A DNA stretch of 64,000 nt from Comamonadaceae bacterium (GTDB lineage: Bacteria; Pseudomonadota; Gammaproteobacteria; Burkholderiales; Burkholderiaceae_C): NCBI GenBank assembly GCA_947478725.1, contig CANJWZ010000002.1:1-64000 (forward strand). Direction: 5' to 3'. A program made the translations under genes and the position numbers. The notes under the pieces were generated by a model. That model saw only the letters and a list, made by a program, of their open reading frames with translations, did not search any database and was not told the DNA's origin. Positions 21,914-31,325 of this stretch are shown in pieces; the stretch's first letter is position 1, and every line of letters starts with the position of its first letter.

Positions 21914-23062
21914 TTTTTACGCGTCAACCAAGCGGTCGTTGCTGATTTCTTAAGCTGGAGCCCCGCAGTTGGCATACTGGGGGCGCGTCAGGTTGGTAAA
22001 ACCACATTGGCGAAAGCCTTTGCCAGCCATCCTGAAACAGGCATCTATCTAGACCTCGACACCCCTCAAGCTCTGGCAAAGCTGGCCAACGCCAGCGCGT
22101 TTTTTGGGTCAAATCGCCACCGCCTGGTGGTGTTGGACGAGATTCAGAATCAGCCAGAAATACTGCAACAGCTGCGCGGTGAGATTGACGCTGACCGGCG
22201 TCCAGGCAGATTTTTGATTCTGGGTTCGGCCTCTTTCAAGCTTCTCAAACAATCTCAGTCACTGGCCGGACGCCTGGCCCTGGTTGACATGGCACCGCTG
22301 CTGCTGTCTGAGGTGCACAGCACCTTCACAGACACACAAACACTGTGGCTGCGCGGCGGCTTTCCCAACAGTTACACCGCCAAAACAAACAAGGCCTCCT
22401 GGGCCTGGCGTGACGCCTTGATCAGGCATTTTTTAAATACCGACTTGCCCGCATTGGGCATCAATGTTGACCCACAGCTGATGCACCGATATTGGCGCAT
22501 GCTGGCACATTTGCAAGGCCAGCTTTTCAATGCGTCAACCATTGCAAACTCTCTGGGCATATCGGCATCCAGCAGCACGCGCTATCTTGACCACTTGTGT
22601 GACACGCTGATGGTGCGCAAGTTAGAGCCGCATTTTGTCAATCTGGGCAAGCGGCTGGTCAAATCACCCAAAATTTATGTACGTGACAGCGGCTTGCTGC
22701 ACAGCCTGCTGTCGATTTATGAGGTGAACGATTTGCTGGGTCACCCCAGCACGGGTGCATCGTGGGAGGGTTTTGTGGTCGAGCAAATTGCCAGCCAGTT
22801 GCCCAGCGGCGCAAGCCTGTCTTTTTACCGCACCATCGCAGGCACAGAGATGGATGTGGTGGTTGAAATAGGTCAACGAAAAATTGGTTTTGAGGCCAAG
22901 TTCTCCAGCGCGCCGACAGTCACCAAAGGCTTCTGGCATGCCTGCGATGACTTGCAACTCGATGCTGCTTATGTGGTGGCGCCGGTGGCTGAAGGCTGGG
23001 CCATGAAAGCGCCTGCAAGTGTGATCTCCGTCATGGACATTGTGCACAAGCTACAACATTGA
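21911..23062 (+). CDS. AAA-family ATPase with DUF4143 C-terminal domain
   Basis: A predicted ATPase of the AAA_14/DUF4143 group, common in bacteria but of unclear role; some members behave like defence or toxin-antitoxin-like genes. Walker A is GARQVGKTT (residues 24-32), Walker B is LVVLDEIQ (about 74-81), a sensor-like ILGSAS follows, and the C-terminal half carries the nuclease-fold-like DUF4143 region (WEGFVVEQIASQL, then TEMDVVVEI and IGFEAKFS, resembling a PD-(D/E)xK core D...ExK). It is a single gene between pdxH and folK and overlaps the convergent folK end by 12 bases. It interrupts an otherwise housekeeping stretch, which suggests acquisition. Confidence 0.85.
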   Translation: MFLRVNQAVVADFLSWSPAVGILGARQVGKTTLAKAFASHPETGIYLDLDTPQALAKLANASAFFGSNRHRLVVLDEIQNQPEILQQLRGEIDADRRPGRFLILGSASFKLLKQSQSLAGRLALVDMAPLLLSEVHSTFTDTQTLWLRGGFPNSYTAKTNKASWAWRDALIRHFLNTDLPALGINVDPQLMHRYWRMLAHLQGQLFNASTIANSLGISASSSTRYLDHLCDTLMVRKLEPHFVNLGKRLVKSPKIYVRDSGLLHSLLSIYEVNDLLGHPSTGASWEGFVVEQIASQLPSGASLSFYRTIAGTEMDVVVEIGQRKIGFEAKFSSAPTVTKGFWHACDDLQLDAAYVVAPVAEGWAMKAPASVISVMDIVHKLQH

Positions 23063-23521
23063 AACCGTCTGCCCTTGCACGGCTGTCAATGCATCTTGCG
23101 ACACAAGCGCCGGTGCTATCTCAGCCAACGGCAGCAGCACAAAAGCGCGCTGCCACATGCGCGGATGCGGTACGGTGAGCTGCGGTGAATCAATGCGGCC
23201 GTCGCCATACAACAGCAGGTCCAGGTCCAGTGTTCGCGGTGCGTTGACGTAAGGGCGCTCGCGGCCAGCTGCTTGTTCTATCTGCTGCAAATGTTGTAGC
23301 AGTATCGGCGCGGGCAGCTGGGTTTCAATGCCAAGTACAGCGTTGATGTAGTCACCACCCGGCGCATGGCCAGGCAGCATTTGAAGCGGCGCTGTTTTGT
23401 AAAAGCTTGAGGTTTTTTTAACCACACACAGCGGCAAGGCGTTGATGGAGACCACAGCCTGCCTGAGTGCAGCAACTGCATCGCCAAGGTTTGCACCCAG
23501 CGCGATGAAGGCCGTCACCAT
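23051..23521 (-). CDS. folK: HPPK, 6-hydroxymethyl-7,8-dihydropterin pyrophosphokinase
   Basis: Transfers pyrophosphate from ATP to the pterin precursor in folate synthesis. The 156-residue protein shows FIALGANLGD at the start, SSFYKTAPL, and the signature RPYVNAPRTLDLDLLLYGD with the metal-binding Asp pair, then PHPRMWQRAFVLLPLAEIAP. It follows pcnB with three bases between them, an arrangement found in many proteobacteria. Confidence 0.97.
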   Translation of the reverse strand: MVTAFIALGANLGDAVAALRQAVVSINALPLCVVKKTSSFYKTAPLQMLPGHAPGGDYINAVLGIETQLPAPILLQHLQQIEQAAGRERPYVNAPRTLDLDLLLYGDGRIDSPQLTVPHPRMWQRAFVLLPLAEIAPALVSQDALTAVQGQTVSML

Positions 23522-23524
23522 GGA

Positions 23525-25126
23525 CTAAACCTCGGTCGCAGGTCCAACTGCACCGCCTGCGCCGCCTTCGCCGCCTTCACCGCGATGGGCTGGCTTGCGG
23601 CGGCGACGACGTTTTTTGGCAGGTGCAGCATCGCCTGGCTCCAGAGTTAAATCAGGTGCTGAATCAGGAGGCTCTGCAAAACGCACATCGGCTGGGGCCG
23701 CATCGGGCTTTTTGACCCGCACCCTGGCCTGCTGCGGCTTTTGCAGCTGCGACTGGCGCTGCGTTTCAATCATCTGGTGGCGCTCGTCGTCGTAAGCGGT
23801 GCTGAACTTTTCCCACCACTCGGCGAGCTCCATGTCAATCTCGCCTGTTTGAGCACGCAAACGCAAAAAGTCAAAGCCGGCGCGAAAGCGCGGTTGCTCG
23901 AGCATCGAATAAGGCGACGCGCCGACACGCTTGTCAAAGCGTATTTGCATCGCCCAGATGTCGCGCATATCGCCGCCCAGCTTGCCACGACCCGAGACGT
24001 CGCCAATCTTGGCATTGAAGGTGTCGTCAATCGCGTCGTGCAGTGCAGGCAAGGTGTGCTCGCCGCGGTTCAAGCGTTGATGCCAGCCGTCACGCACGTC
24101 GGCCCACAACACACACGACAGCAAAAAACTGGGCGCCACCGGTTTGCCCTCGCCCACCCGGCGGTCGGTGTCTTGCAAGGCCAGATTTAAAAACGGCTGG
24201 TGCGCGTTGTTGACAACCACATCGAGCAGCGGGTAAATGCCGGTCAAGCCCAGAGTTTTCAGCTGCTCGATGCTGGCCAGTGCATGGCCGGTTTGCAGCA
24301 GCTTGAGCATTTCGTCAAACAGGCGTGACTGCGGCACGTCCAGCAACAGCTTGACGCTGGCTTTCAGTGGCTGCACGGTCTTGTCTTCAAACTTGAAACC
24401 CAGCGCATTGAGCTTGGCTGCAAAGCGCACCGCACGAATGATGCGCACCGGGTCTTCCCGGTAGCGCAGCGCCGGGTTACCAATCATGCGGAGGATTTTT
24501 TTCTTCGCGTCCTTGATGCCGTTGTGATAGTCCACCACCACCTGCGTTTGAGGGTCGTAGTACATCGCGTTGATGGTGAAGTCGCGCCGGGCGGCATCTT
24601 CTTCCATCGGGCCCCAGACGTTGTCACGCAGCACCCGGCCCGAGCTGTCAACTGCATGCGTCATGCCGGCCAGTTCGCTCTTGCTGGTGCGCTCATTACC
24701 ACCAACCTGTTCGGCCTGGCTGCTGTCCAGATAAGCGCGGAAGGTCGACACCTCGATGACTTCGTGCTCGCGGCCACGGCCGTAGATGACGTGAACAATT
24801 CGAAAGCGCCTGCCAATGATGAAGGCGCGGCGAAACAGGCGTTTGACCTCTTCTGGCGTGGCATCGGTGGCCACATCAAAGTCTTTGGGTTTGAGCCCCA
24901 CCAGCAAGTCGCGCACCGCGCCGCCAACGATATAGGCCAGAAAGCCTGCATCCTTGAGGGTCAGCACCACGTCCATCGCACGTTCGTCCACCAGCTTGGG
25001 GTTGATGCCATGCTCTGTCGCAGGGATATCGTGACGGGTGCCAAACGGGGATTTTTTGACTTTTGAAGACCCTGATGTGCCTGCATCAGATTTGCCAAAC
25101 AGTTTGTCGATGAATTTTTTAATCAT
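23525..25126 (-). CDS. pcnB: Poly(A) polymerase I
   Basis: Adds 3' poly(A) tails that promote RNA decay. The 533-residue protein has the nucleotidyltransferase motif IVGGAVRDLLVG with PKDFDVATDATPEE (catalytic Asp pair), FRIVHVIYGRGREHEVIEV, RRDFTINAMYYDP, and the head-domain signature RYREDPVRIIRAVRFAAKL. The C-terminus is basic and low complexity (KKRRRRRKPAHRGEGG), as expected for RNA binding in Burkholderiales members. It is longer than tRNA nucleotidyltransferase, which argues for PcnB. It is in the minus-strand run perM-hda-HAD-pcnB-folK. Confidence 0.95.
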   Translation of the reverse strand: MIKKFIDKLFGKSDAGTSGSSKVKKSPFGTRHDIPATEHGINPKLVDERAMDVVLTLKDAGFLAYIVGGAVRDLLVGLKPKDFDVATDATPEEVKRLFRRAFIIGRRFRIVHVIYGRGREHEVIEVSTFRAYLDSSQAEQVGGNERTSKSELAGMTHAVDSSGRVLRDNVWGPMEEDAARRDFTINAMYYDPQTQVVVDYHNGIKDAKKKILRMIGNPALRYREDPVRIIRAVRFAAKLNALGFKFEDKTVQPLKASVKLLLDVPQSRLFDEMLKLLQTGHALASIEQLKTLGLTGIYPLLDVVVNNAHQPFLNLALQDTDRRVGEGKPVAPSFLLSCVLWADVRDGWHQRLNRGEHTLPALHDAIDDTFNAKIGDVSGRGKLGGDMRDIWAMQIRFDKRVGASPYSMLEQPRFRAGFDFLRLRAQTGEIDMELAEWWEKFSTAYDDERHQMIETQRQSQLQKPQQARVRVKKPDAAPADVRFAEPPDSAPDLTLEPGDAAPAKKRRRRRKPAHRGEGGEGGAGGAVGPATEV

Positions 25127-25185
25127 GAAGTCATGGGTTTCAGGAGCTCACATGCCACTTTGGCTCGCAAGCTCGACCGAAAAGG

Positions 25186-25854
25186 TTAAAACAGGTCAAG
25201 TATGCGCCATCCGCGCTCGGTCGCCAGTTGGCGCAGGCGTTCATCAGGATTGGTGGCAACGGGGTGGGTCGCCCGGTCCAGCAGCGGCAGATCGTTCATC
25301 GAGTCACTGTAAAAAGTGGTTTCAACGTCTTGCCATTTCATGTTGCGCGCGGCCAGCCAGTCTTGAACCCGCGTGACTTTTCCTTCACGAAATGACGGTG
25401 TGCCCAAAATATCGCCCGTATATTCGCCCCGCGCGTCACGCACCAGCTCAATGGCGATCAGTTCGCGCACGCCAAAGGCATCGGCAATCGGGCGGGTCAC
25501 GAACTCGTTGGTCGCGGTGACGATCACCACCGCATCACCCGCCTGTTGATGGCTCTGTACCAGTTCGAGAGCCTGTTTTTGTAGGCCTTTTAGCACCACG
25601 GCCTCCATGAAACGTGCGTGAGCAGCTATCGATTCAGTAGCACCTTGATCCCGAATGGCTTGGGTGGCAAAACGCACGTAGTCATGGATATTGAGGGTGC
25701 CGTCACGGTACTGGGCAAAAAAGGCATCGTTGGCACGGCGAAACTCCCCGCCGTCACGCCAGCCTAACGCAATGGTGAATTCGTTCCACTCGTAGTCAGA
25801 ATCAAAGGGGATCAGCGTGTGATCCAGATCAAACAGGGCAATTTTCTTTTTCAT
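25186..25854 (-). CDS. HAD-family phosphatase, SerB-like
   Basis: A haloacid-dehalogenase hydrolase of the SerB/IB subfamily; the substrate is not known but may be a phosphorylated metabolite such as histidinol phosphate or phosphoserine. Motif I is ALFDLDHTLIPFDSD (residues 6-20), motif II VIVTATNEFVTRPIA, and motif IV FYSDSMNDLPLL. At 222 residues it is full length. Residues about 71-84 (GATESIAAHARFME) are encoded by DNA that strongly resembles a dispersed repeat (25600-25641), without changing the length compared with relatives I recall. It follows hda after 22 bases. Confidence 0.85.
   Translation of the reverse strand: MKKKIALFDLDHTLIPFDSDYEWNEFTIALGWRDGGEFRRANDAFFAQYRDGTLNIHDYVRFATQAIRDQGATESIAAHARFMEAVVLKGLQKQALELVQSHQQAGDAVVIVTATNEFVTRPIADAFGVRELIAIELVRDARGEYTGDILGTPSFREGKVTRVQDWLAARNMKWQDVETTFYSDSMNDLPLLDRATHPVATNPDERLRQLATERGWRILDLF
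25600..25641 (-). repeat. Copy of the ATAGCTGCT repeat (family B) inside the HAD gene
   Basis: On the minus strand GCTACTGAATCGATAGCTGC is followed by TCACGCACGTTTCATGGAGGCC. The stretch ATAGCTGCTCACGC plus CGT two bases later is shared with the GntR gene copy at 52251-52288. Confidence 0.55.
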
Positions 25855-25876
25855 TGGCTGTCTTTATTCGCTCTTG

Positions 25877-26563
25877 TTATTCGCTCTCTAGCATGGCCTT
25901 GACCAAGGGCACCGTGATGGCCCGCTGCGTTTGCAGGGCGTAGCCATCGAGCTGGTCAAGCAGTTGCATCAGACTGCTCAGGTCGCGTGAAAAGCGGCTG
26001 AGCACAAAGCTGATGACCTCGTCACTTAAAAAAATACCCCGCGCATCGGCCTCCACGCGCAGCACCGCACGACGTTCGGCTTCGCTTAAAAGATGCAACT
26101 CATACACATGACCCCAGCCCAGACGGCTGCGCAGGTCGTCGCGCAGCAACAGGTCCGAAGGCGGCACGCTACCGGCTGCCAGCACCCCGCGCGGGTGACC
26201 ATCCGGGCTGCTGACGGCGTTCACAAACCAGTTGAAGGCAGCTTGCTGCTGCACAGCGGTGTACAGATGGCAGTCGTCCAGAACCACCGCAACCCAGGCT
26301 TCATTGAACTCGGGTGGCTCGCTCATCGATGCGTCGAGCCAGCCCACGCGCGCGCCCTGCTGCTGCAAGACGCCTACCGCCGCCTTGAGCAAATGGGTTT
26401 TGCCGCTGCCGGGCTCACCCCACAAATAAGTAGGCACTGGCGAAAGCAAAGGGCTGCCCGACCAAAGCTGCAAGTGCGACAAGGTCGCATGGTTGGGTCC
26501 GGCAAAAAAATTGCTGAAAGCAGGCGCAGTGGCCAGGCCAATGTCTAAAGCGATTTGCTTCAT
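25877..26563 (-). CDS. hda: DnaA regulatory inactivator Hda (DnaA-like ATPase)
   Basis: Works with the DNA clamp to stimulate ATP hydrolysis on DnaA after replication starts. The 228-residue protein is a DnaA AAA+ domain without the DNA-binding end: LDIGLATAPAFSNFFAGPN at the start, Walker A GEPGSGKTHLL, a Walker B-like AVVLDDCHLY, and SRLGWGHVYEL with the DnaA box VII arginine region. The start at 26563 (MKQIALDIG) was chosen because the upstream extension overlaps the permease gene and is not family-like. Ten bases separate it from the permease gene. The clamp-binding N-terminal motif is MKQIALDIG, close to the expected QLxL/F form. Confidence 0.9.
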   Translation of the reverse strand: MKQIALDIGLATAPAFSNFFAGPNHATLSHLQLWSGSPLLSPVPTYLWGEPGSGKTHLLKAAVGVLQQQGARVGWLDASMSEPPEFNEAWVAVVLDDCHLYTAVQQQAAFNWFVNAVSSPDGHPRGVLAAGSVPPSDLLLRDDLRSRLGWGHVYELHLLSEAERRAVLRVEADARGIFLSDEVISFVLSRFSRDLSSLMQLLDQLDGYALQTQRAITVPLVKAMLESE

Positions 26564-26573
26564 GCCGGTAGTG

Positions 26574-27647
26574 TCACTGCCCTTTGTAGAGCTGGCTGGT
26601 GATGTAGCGCTCTTTGATGCGGCGTATCGCCACCAGCAGCACAGCACTGGCAGGCAGCGCTATCAACACACCGACAAAACCAAACACCTGGCCAAACGCC
26701 AGCAGCGCAAAAATAACCGCCAGCGGGTGCAGGCCGATGCGCTCACCCACCAGGCGCGGTGTGAAATAAAGGCTTTCAACGATCTGGCCTATGCCGTACA
26801 CCACCGCCACCATCACGATGGCCTTGATCGAGGCAAATTGCAGCAAGCCGGCCAGGATGGCCAGGATCAGGCCAATGCCAAAGCCAATGTAAGGGATAAA
26901 CATCGCCAGCCCGGTAAAGATGCCAATCGGCAAAGCCAGGTCCAGGCCAAACAGGGCCAGGCCAGTCGCATAAAAAGCCGCCATGATCAGCATCACCAGC
27001 AGTTGGCCGCGCAGGTATTGGCCCAGGACTGAATCGGCCTCGCTGGTGAAACTGTCAAAAGCACTGCGCATGGGCGGGGGCACCAGCTCCAGCAGGCGGG
27101 CCACAAACCTGTCCCAATCCATCAGCAGATAAAACAGCGCGACGGGGATCAGCACCGCGTTGCCAAGTATGGCCAGCGCCACGCTGCCGCCCAAGCGCAG
27201 CGACGACAACACCGAGCCAAACATGTCTTCGTAATTGGCGTTCAGGTATTTGAGTGCCACCGCTTTCAGGCTGCCCACATCAAGCGATGCCTTGATGCCA
27301 AATTGCGCCAGCCAGGGCGTCAATCCGGTGCTCAGCTTGTCAAACACCAGCGGCACCTGTTCGCGCATCAAGGGGATTTCTTTGGCCACGATGGGCACAA
27401 TCAGCAGGAGCAGGCTCAAGGCCAGCAAGATGAACAGCAACTCGACCAGGATCACCGCCACCACACGAGGCAGCCGCCCCCGGCCCATGTCGTCTAGCCT
27501 GTTGACCAGCGGCGTGAGCGCATAGGCCAGCACGGCTGCCACCACAAAAGGCGTCAGCACCGGGCCCAGCAGCCAGAGCGCCAGCAGCACCAGCGCGGCA
27601 ATCAGGCACCAGGCGGCAGCGCGTTTTTGGGTCGGGGTAAATTGCAT
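26574..27647 (-). CDS. AI-2E family transporter (PerM-like)
   Basis: Multi-pass inner-membrane protein of the AI-2 exporter/PerM family; the substrate is unknown. The 357 residues contain eight or so hydrophobic segments, with PVLTPFVVAAVLAYALTPLV near the N-terminus and the family hallmark LIPYIGFGIG-like MFIPYIGFGIGLILAILAGL and LVGERIGLHPLAVIFALLAF near the C-terminus. It is the first gene of the run with hda, as commonly seen in Burkholderiales, and is divergent from purM across 73 bases. Confidence 0.9.
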   Translation of the reverse strand: MQFTPTQKRAAAWCLIAALVLLALWLLGPVLTPFVVAAVLAYALTPLVNRLDDMGRGRLPRVVAVILVELLFILLALSLLLLIVPIVAKEIPLMREQVPLVFDKLSTGLTPWLAQFGIKASLDVGSLKAVALKYLNANYEDMFGSVLSSLRLGGSVALAILGNAVLIPVALFYLLMDWDRFVARLLELVPPPMRSAFDSFTSEADSVLGQYLRGQLLVMLIMAAFYATGLALFGLDLALPIGIFTGLAMFIPYIGFGIGLILAILAGLLQFASIKAIVMVAVVYGIGQIVESLYFTPRLVGERIGLHPLAVIFALLAFGQVFGFVGVLIALPASAVLLVAIRRIKERYITSQLYKGQ

Positions 27648-27720
27648 AAGGCCTTTAGAATGTGCAGGCTGATTCTATCGGGGTCAAGCGACACGACTCC
27701 TCACCGTACCCTCAACATCC

Positions 27721-28764
27721 ATGACGACCCCCAACACCCCTACTCCCATCAGCTACAAAGACGCTGGCGTTGACATTGACGCGGGCGACGCGCTGATTGA
27801 GCGCATCAAGCCGCTGGCCAAAAAAACCATGCGTGAAGGCGTGCTGGCAGGTATTGGCGGCTTTGGTGCAATGTTTGAGGTATCGAAAAAATTCAAGGAA
27901 CCGGTACTGGTCAGCGGCACCGACGGCGTCGGCACCAAGCTCAGATTGGCATTTGAATGGCAAATGCACGACACGGTGGGCATTGATCTGGTGGCCATGA
28001 GCGTGAACGACGTGCTGGTGCAAGGCGCCGAGCCGCTGTTTTTCCTGGACTACTTTGCCTGCGGCAAGCTGGATGTAGATGTTGCCGCGGCGGTGGTGGG
28101 CGGCATCGCCAAAGGCTGCGAGCTGAGCAACTGCGCCTTGATAGGCGGCGAAACCGCCGAGATGCCCGGCATGTATCCGGCCGGCGAGTACGACCTGGCA
28201 GGCTTTTGCGTGGGTGCGGTTGAAAAATCAAAAATTTTGACTGGCGCTGGCGTGACCCCGGGTGACGTGGTGCTCGGCCTGGCCAGCAGTGGCGTGCATT
28301 CCAACGGCTTTAGCCTGGTGCGCAAATGTATTGACCGTGCTGGCAGCACGCTGCCTGACAAGCTCGACGGCAAGCCCTTCAAGCAAGCCGTGATGGCGCC
28401 GACACGGCTCTACGTGAAAAACGTGTTGGCGGCTCTGGCCGTTCACCCCATCAAGGCGCTGGCCCACATCACTGGTGGCGGCTTGCTGGAAAACATTCCC
28501 CGCGTGCTGCCTGAGGGCACCGCCGCGCATCTGGTCAAAGGCAGCTGGCCGCAAACCGAGCTGTTTGCCTGGCTGCAAAAAACGGCCGGAATTGACGACA
28601 TCGAGATGAACCGGACCTTCAACAACGGCATCGGCATGGTGGTGGTGGTGGACGCCGCAAATGCTCTAGCGACCGCCAAAACCCTGCGCGATTCGGGTGA
28701 GCAGGTTTACCAGATTGGCGTGATAGCCGCCAAAGGTGCTGGCGCCAGCGTGGTGGTCAGCTAA
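27721..28764 (+). CDS. purM: Phosphoribosylformylglycinamidine cyclo-ligase (AIR synthetase)
   Basis: ATP-dependent ring closure that forms aminoimidazole ribotide, step five of purine synthesis. The 347-residue protein shows [19 protein letters not shown] at the start, [46 protein letters not shown] and [15 protein letters not shown], all standard PurM motifs, and [16 protein letters not shown] near the end. Its stop overlaps the end of the convergent dioxygenase gene by four bases. Confidence 0.98.
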   Translation: MTTPNTPTPISYKDAGVDIDAGDALIERIKPLAKKTMREGVLAGIGGFGAMFEVSKKFKEPVLVSGTDGVGTKLRLAFEWQMHDTVGIDLVAMSVNDVLVQGAEPLFFLDYFACGKLDVDVAAAVVGGIAKGCELSNCALIGGETAEMPGMYPAGEYDLAGFCVGAVEKSKILTGAGVTPGDVVLGLASSGVHSNGFSLVRKCIDRAGSTLPDKLDGKPFKQAVMAPTRLYVKNVLAALAVHPIKALAHITGGGLLENIPRVLPEGTAAHLVKGSWPQTELFAWLQKTAGIDDIEMNRTFNNGIGMVVVVDAANALATAKTLRDSGEQVYQIGVIAAKGAGASVVVS

Positions 28765-29642
28765 GCATGGTTTGACGGCACTCGGGCTCGCGCTGGCGGC
28801 AGCACCACATTGAACTCCGCTGACAGGTAAGGCTGGCTCAAACCAAGCCGGGCCATGTCGGCAGCGTTATTTTGGGGCTGGTAGGCGGTGACCAAGGCCT
28901 GCCGCACACCAAACACGGCGTCGCTGTCCAGGTAAGGGTCTTCTGGGTCAAACAGCTCGGTCACCAGCGTCTGGTAACCCGCAGCTTCGACAATGATGTG
29001 AAAGTGCGCGGGCCGCCACTGTGAGCGCCCGGATACCCTGAACAGCTCGCCAATCGGTCCGTCTGTGGGGATCGAATACGGCTTGGGCCGGATCGTCAAC
29101 AGCTCAAAACACCCGGACGCATCGACCTTGAACTGGCAGCGCAAATTGTCTTGTGACTGCTCCGGGTCTTGCTGCCAATACAGGCCGTTGTCGGCGTTTT
29201 GCCAGAAGTCAATCGTGGCATTTGTGATCGGCTGGCCGGCCTCGTCTTTGACGCTCCCGTGCAGCAACACCACCTCGCCAGGGTTGTCTGCCAGCAGATT
29301 GACAGGGGTGGTCATCCACGGCGAGCCACGGGCATGAAACGGCCCCAACACACTGCCTGGCGTGGTGCCTGGCCGGGAGGACATCAAATCCACCAGAGAC
29401 GACAGGCCAAACACATCGGACATCAATGAAAACTCACTGCGTGAATCGGTGGTGATGTGCGCCGCCTCATGCAAAAAACCAAGCCCGGCGCGCCACTCAT
29501 CGTGGGTCAGCGTCGTCTGCAGTGCAAACGCATGCAGGTGACCGACCAGTTGCTCCAGCAGATGGCGGGTGCGCTCGTCGCCGATGCCCGCAAAGCTGTG
29601 CTGCACCACAGCGGTCAGATTGTCACGATGGATATTTTTCAT
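28761..29642 (-). CDS. Intradiol ring-cleavage dioxygenase, hydroxyquinol 1,2-dioxygenase-like
   Basis: Non-heme Fe(III) enzyme that opens catechol-type rings between the two hydroxyl groups. The N-terminal helical dimerisation domain (1-100) precedes a dioxygenase core with [31 protein letters not shown], and the four iron ligands expected from the family: Tyr in GLYWQQ, Tyr in [10 protein letters not shown], and two His in RPAHFHI. The PIPTDGP-like segment favours hydroxyquinol or catechol dioxygenases over protocatechuate types. No maleylacetate reductase is nearby. It is divergent from a GntR gene across 66 bases carrying a candidate operator. Confidence 0.87.
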   Translation of the reverse strand: MKNIHRDNLTAVVQHSFAGIGDERTRHLLEQLVGHLHAFALQTTLTHDEWRAGLGFLHEAAHITTDSRSEFSLMSDVFGLSSLVDLMSSRPGTTPGSVLGPFHARGSPWMTTPVNLLADNPGEVVLLHGSVKDEAGQPITNATIDFWQNADNGLYWQQDPEQSQDNLRCQFKVDASGCFELLTIRPKPYSIPTDGPIGELFRVSGRSQWRPAHFHIIVEAAGYQTLVTELFDPEDPYLDSDAVFGVRQALVTAYQPQNNAADMARLGLSQPYLSAEFNVVLPPARARVPSNHA

Positions 29643-29675
29643 GGGTTACCCTCAAAGTCACGTTAAAATCTATTG

Positions 29676-29690
29676 ATAATCGATTAAAAA
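29676..29690. promoter_or_regulatory. Candidate GntR operator between dioxygenase and gntR
   Basis: ATAATCGATTAAAAA lies in the divergent intergenic region. Nearly the same 15 bases (ATAATCGATAAAAAG) occur upstream of the Bug receptor gene of the same locus at 32362-32376. Two matching sites at the two outward promoters suggest one regulator. Confidence 0.5.
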
Positions 29691-29708
29691 TCAAAAAAAC
29701 AAACCTGT

Positions 29709-30416
29709 ATGGCACGCAAATCTGCTCTTTCTGTTGTCTCGCCCAGCACGGGCATTGCGCAAAGCGGCCTGTCACGCACCTCGGTGGTGTACGAGCGCCT
29801 GCGGCAAGACCTGCTGCATGGCGATCTGAAGGCGGGCGAGAAGCTGGCCGTCGCCAGCCTGAGCATTCGCTACGCCTTTGGGGCCAGCCCGGTGCGCGAG
29901 GCGCTCAGCCGCCTGTCGGCCGAAGGGCTGGTCGAACAAATTGACCAGCGCGGTTTTCGTGCCGCAGCGCTGGACTTTTCCGAGCTGCCCGTGCTGACCC
30001 AAACCCGCTGCGAACTTGAAAGCCTGGCGCTGCGCGAATCGATCGCCCTGCGGAGCAAAGCTTGGGAAGACGCGCTGGTGGTGATCGTGCATCACCTGGC
30101 CAAAACACCCCGTTCGCTGTCTGACGAGAGTTATGTGCGCAACCCGGTCTGGGAAGACTTGCATGCCCAGTTTCACACCACCCTGATTGCCAATTGCCCA
30201 TCGCGCTGGCTGAAGCAGTTTTGCAGCACCCTGACCGGAGAGGCGTTTCGCTTCAGGCAAGTGGCCGCCTTTAAAAGCTATGCCAAACGCGATGAACATA
30301 CAGAACATATGGCGCTGTTTCAGGCCAGCATTGACGGCAATGCAGACCTGGCAGTGGCACTGCTACAGGCGCACTACCAGCGCACGTCGGTATTGACCAG
30401 CCAGGCTGCGGGATAG
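29709..30416 (+). CDS. GntR-family transcriptional regulator, FCD subfamily
   Basis: DNA-binding regulator expected to sense an organic acid. The 235-residue protein has an N-terminal winged helix (about residues 25-85: VYERLRQDLLHGDLKAGEKL, SPVREALSRLSAEGLVEQ) and an all-helical FCD ligand domain (about 95-220) with the metal-binding Asp/His pattern suggested by LHAQFHTTLI and HMALFQASIDGN. It lies between the dioxygenase (divergent) and the FAH/Bug genes (convergent), so it most likely controls this catabolic locus. The first ~20 residues are variable and the start could be later. Confidence 0.9.
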   Translation: MARKSALSVVSPSTGIAQSGLSRTSVVYERLRQDLLHGDLKAGEKLAVASLSIRYAFGASPVREALSRLSAEGLVEQIDQRGFRAAALDFSELPVLTQTRCELESLALRESIALRSKAWEDALVVIVHHLAKTPRSLSDESYVRNPVWEDLHAQFHTTLIANCPSRWLKQFCSTLTGEAFRFRQVAAFKSYAKRDEHTEHMALFQASIDGNADLAVALLQAHYQRTSVLTSQAAG

Positions 30417-30418
30417 CA

Positions 30419-31300
30419 TCAGGCAGCAGCGGCAAGCGCCTCATTGGCAACCGTGTTTCTCAGCACGCCAATGCCCTCAATATCAATTTCAATCACGTCG
30501 CCATTGACCATCCAGACGGGCGGTTTACGCGCATAGCCCACCCCGGCAGGTGTGCCCATCACGATCACGTCGCCGGGCTCCAGCGTCATGCAGGCCGACA
30601 TCATGGCAATCGTGGGTGCCACATGAAACACCATGTCGGTGGTCGATGCGCTTTGCATCACGCGGCCATTCAGGCGTGACTCAATGTGCAGCCCGACACA
30701 GCCGGGCGGCAACTCGTCGGCGGTGACCAGGTACGGGCCAAAACCGCCGGTCTGGTCAAAGTTTTTGCCGACAGTCCATTGCGTGGTTTTGCGCTGGTAG
30801 TCGCGAAAGGTCGCATCGTTAAAGCAGGCGTAGGCAAACACATGTTTTAGCGCATCTGCCTCTGACACATGGCGGGCAGTTTTGCCAATCACCAGCGCCA
30901 GCTCGGCCTCGTAGTCCAGCGAGGTTGAAATCGCAGGAATGGGGATGGCGTCGCCATGCGCCGCCAGCGATGAGGGGCCCCTGAAAAAGATCGTCGGGTA
31001 GTCCGCCACCGTGTTGCCGCCTTCGGCCGCGTGGTCATGGTAGTTGACACCCAGGCAAATGATTTTGCTGGGGCGCGGAATGCAAGGCAGCAGTTGCACC
31101 TGCGCCAGCGGCAGCGCTGCCGCGCTGGCAGCACGCGCTGCAATCGATGCCAGCAAACCCGCCTGGGTACTTGCAAGCGCTACAAAATCGTTGATGCTGG
31201 CAGGCGCGTCGTTCATGCAGTGGCGCATATCGGCGACCTTGTTGCCTAGCAGCACGCCGTAGCGCACGGCATTGTCATGTTGGTAGCTGATGAGTTTCAC
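30419..31300 (-). CDS. Fumarylacetoacetate hydrolase family protein
   Basis: Hydrolase, decarboxylase or isomerase acting on 2-oxo acids from aromatic breakdown; the exact reaction is unknown. The C-terminal FAH domain (about residues 80-290) shows ICLGVNYHDHAAEGG, the metal ligands in DYEAELALVIGK, GKNFDQTGGFGPYLV and DVIVMGTPAGVGYARKP. I placed the start at GTG 31300 (MKLISYQHDN) because it matches relatives and has AAGAAAG upstream; a TTG at 31318 would add six residues. It follows the Bug receptor gene after 25 bases and is probably co-transcribed with it. Confidence 0.88.
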   Translation of the reverse strand: MKLISYQHDNAVRYGVLLGNKVADMRHCMNDAPASINDFVALASTQAGLLASIAARAASAAALPLAQVQLLPCIPRPSKIICLGVNYHDHAAEGGNTVADYPTIFFRGPSSLAAHGDAIPIPAISTSLDYEAELALVIGKTARHVSEADALKHVFAYACFNDATFRDYQRKTTQWTVGKNFDQTGGFGPYLVTADELPPGCVGLHIESRLNGRVMQSASTTDMVFHVAPTIAMMSACMTLEPGDVIVMGTPAGVGYARKPPVWMVNGDVIEIDIEGIGVLRNTVANEALAAAA

Positions 31301-31325
31301 GATCCATACTTTCTTCAATTAAAAA

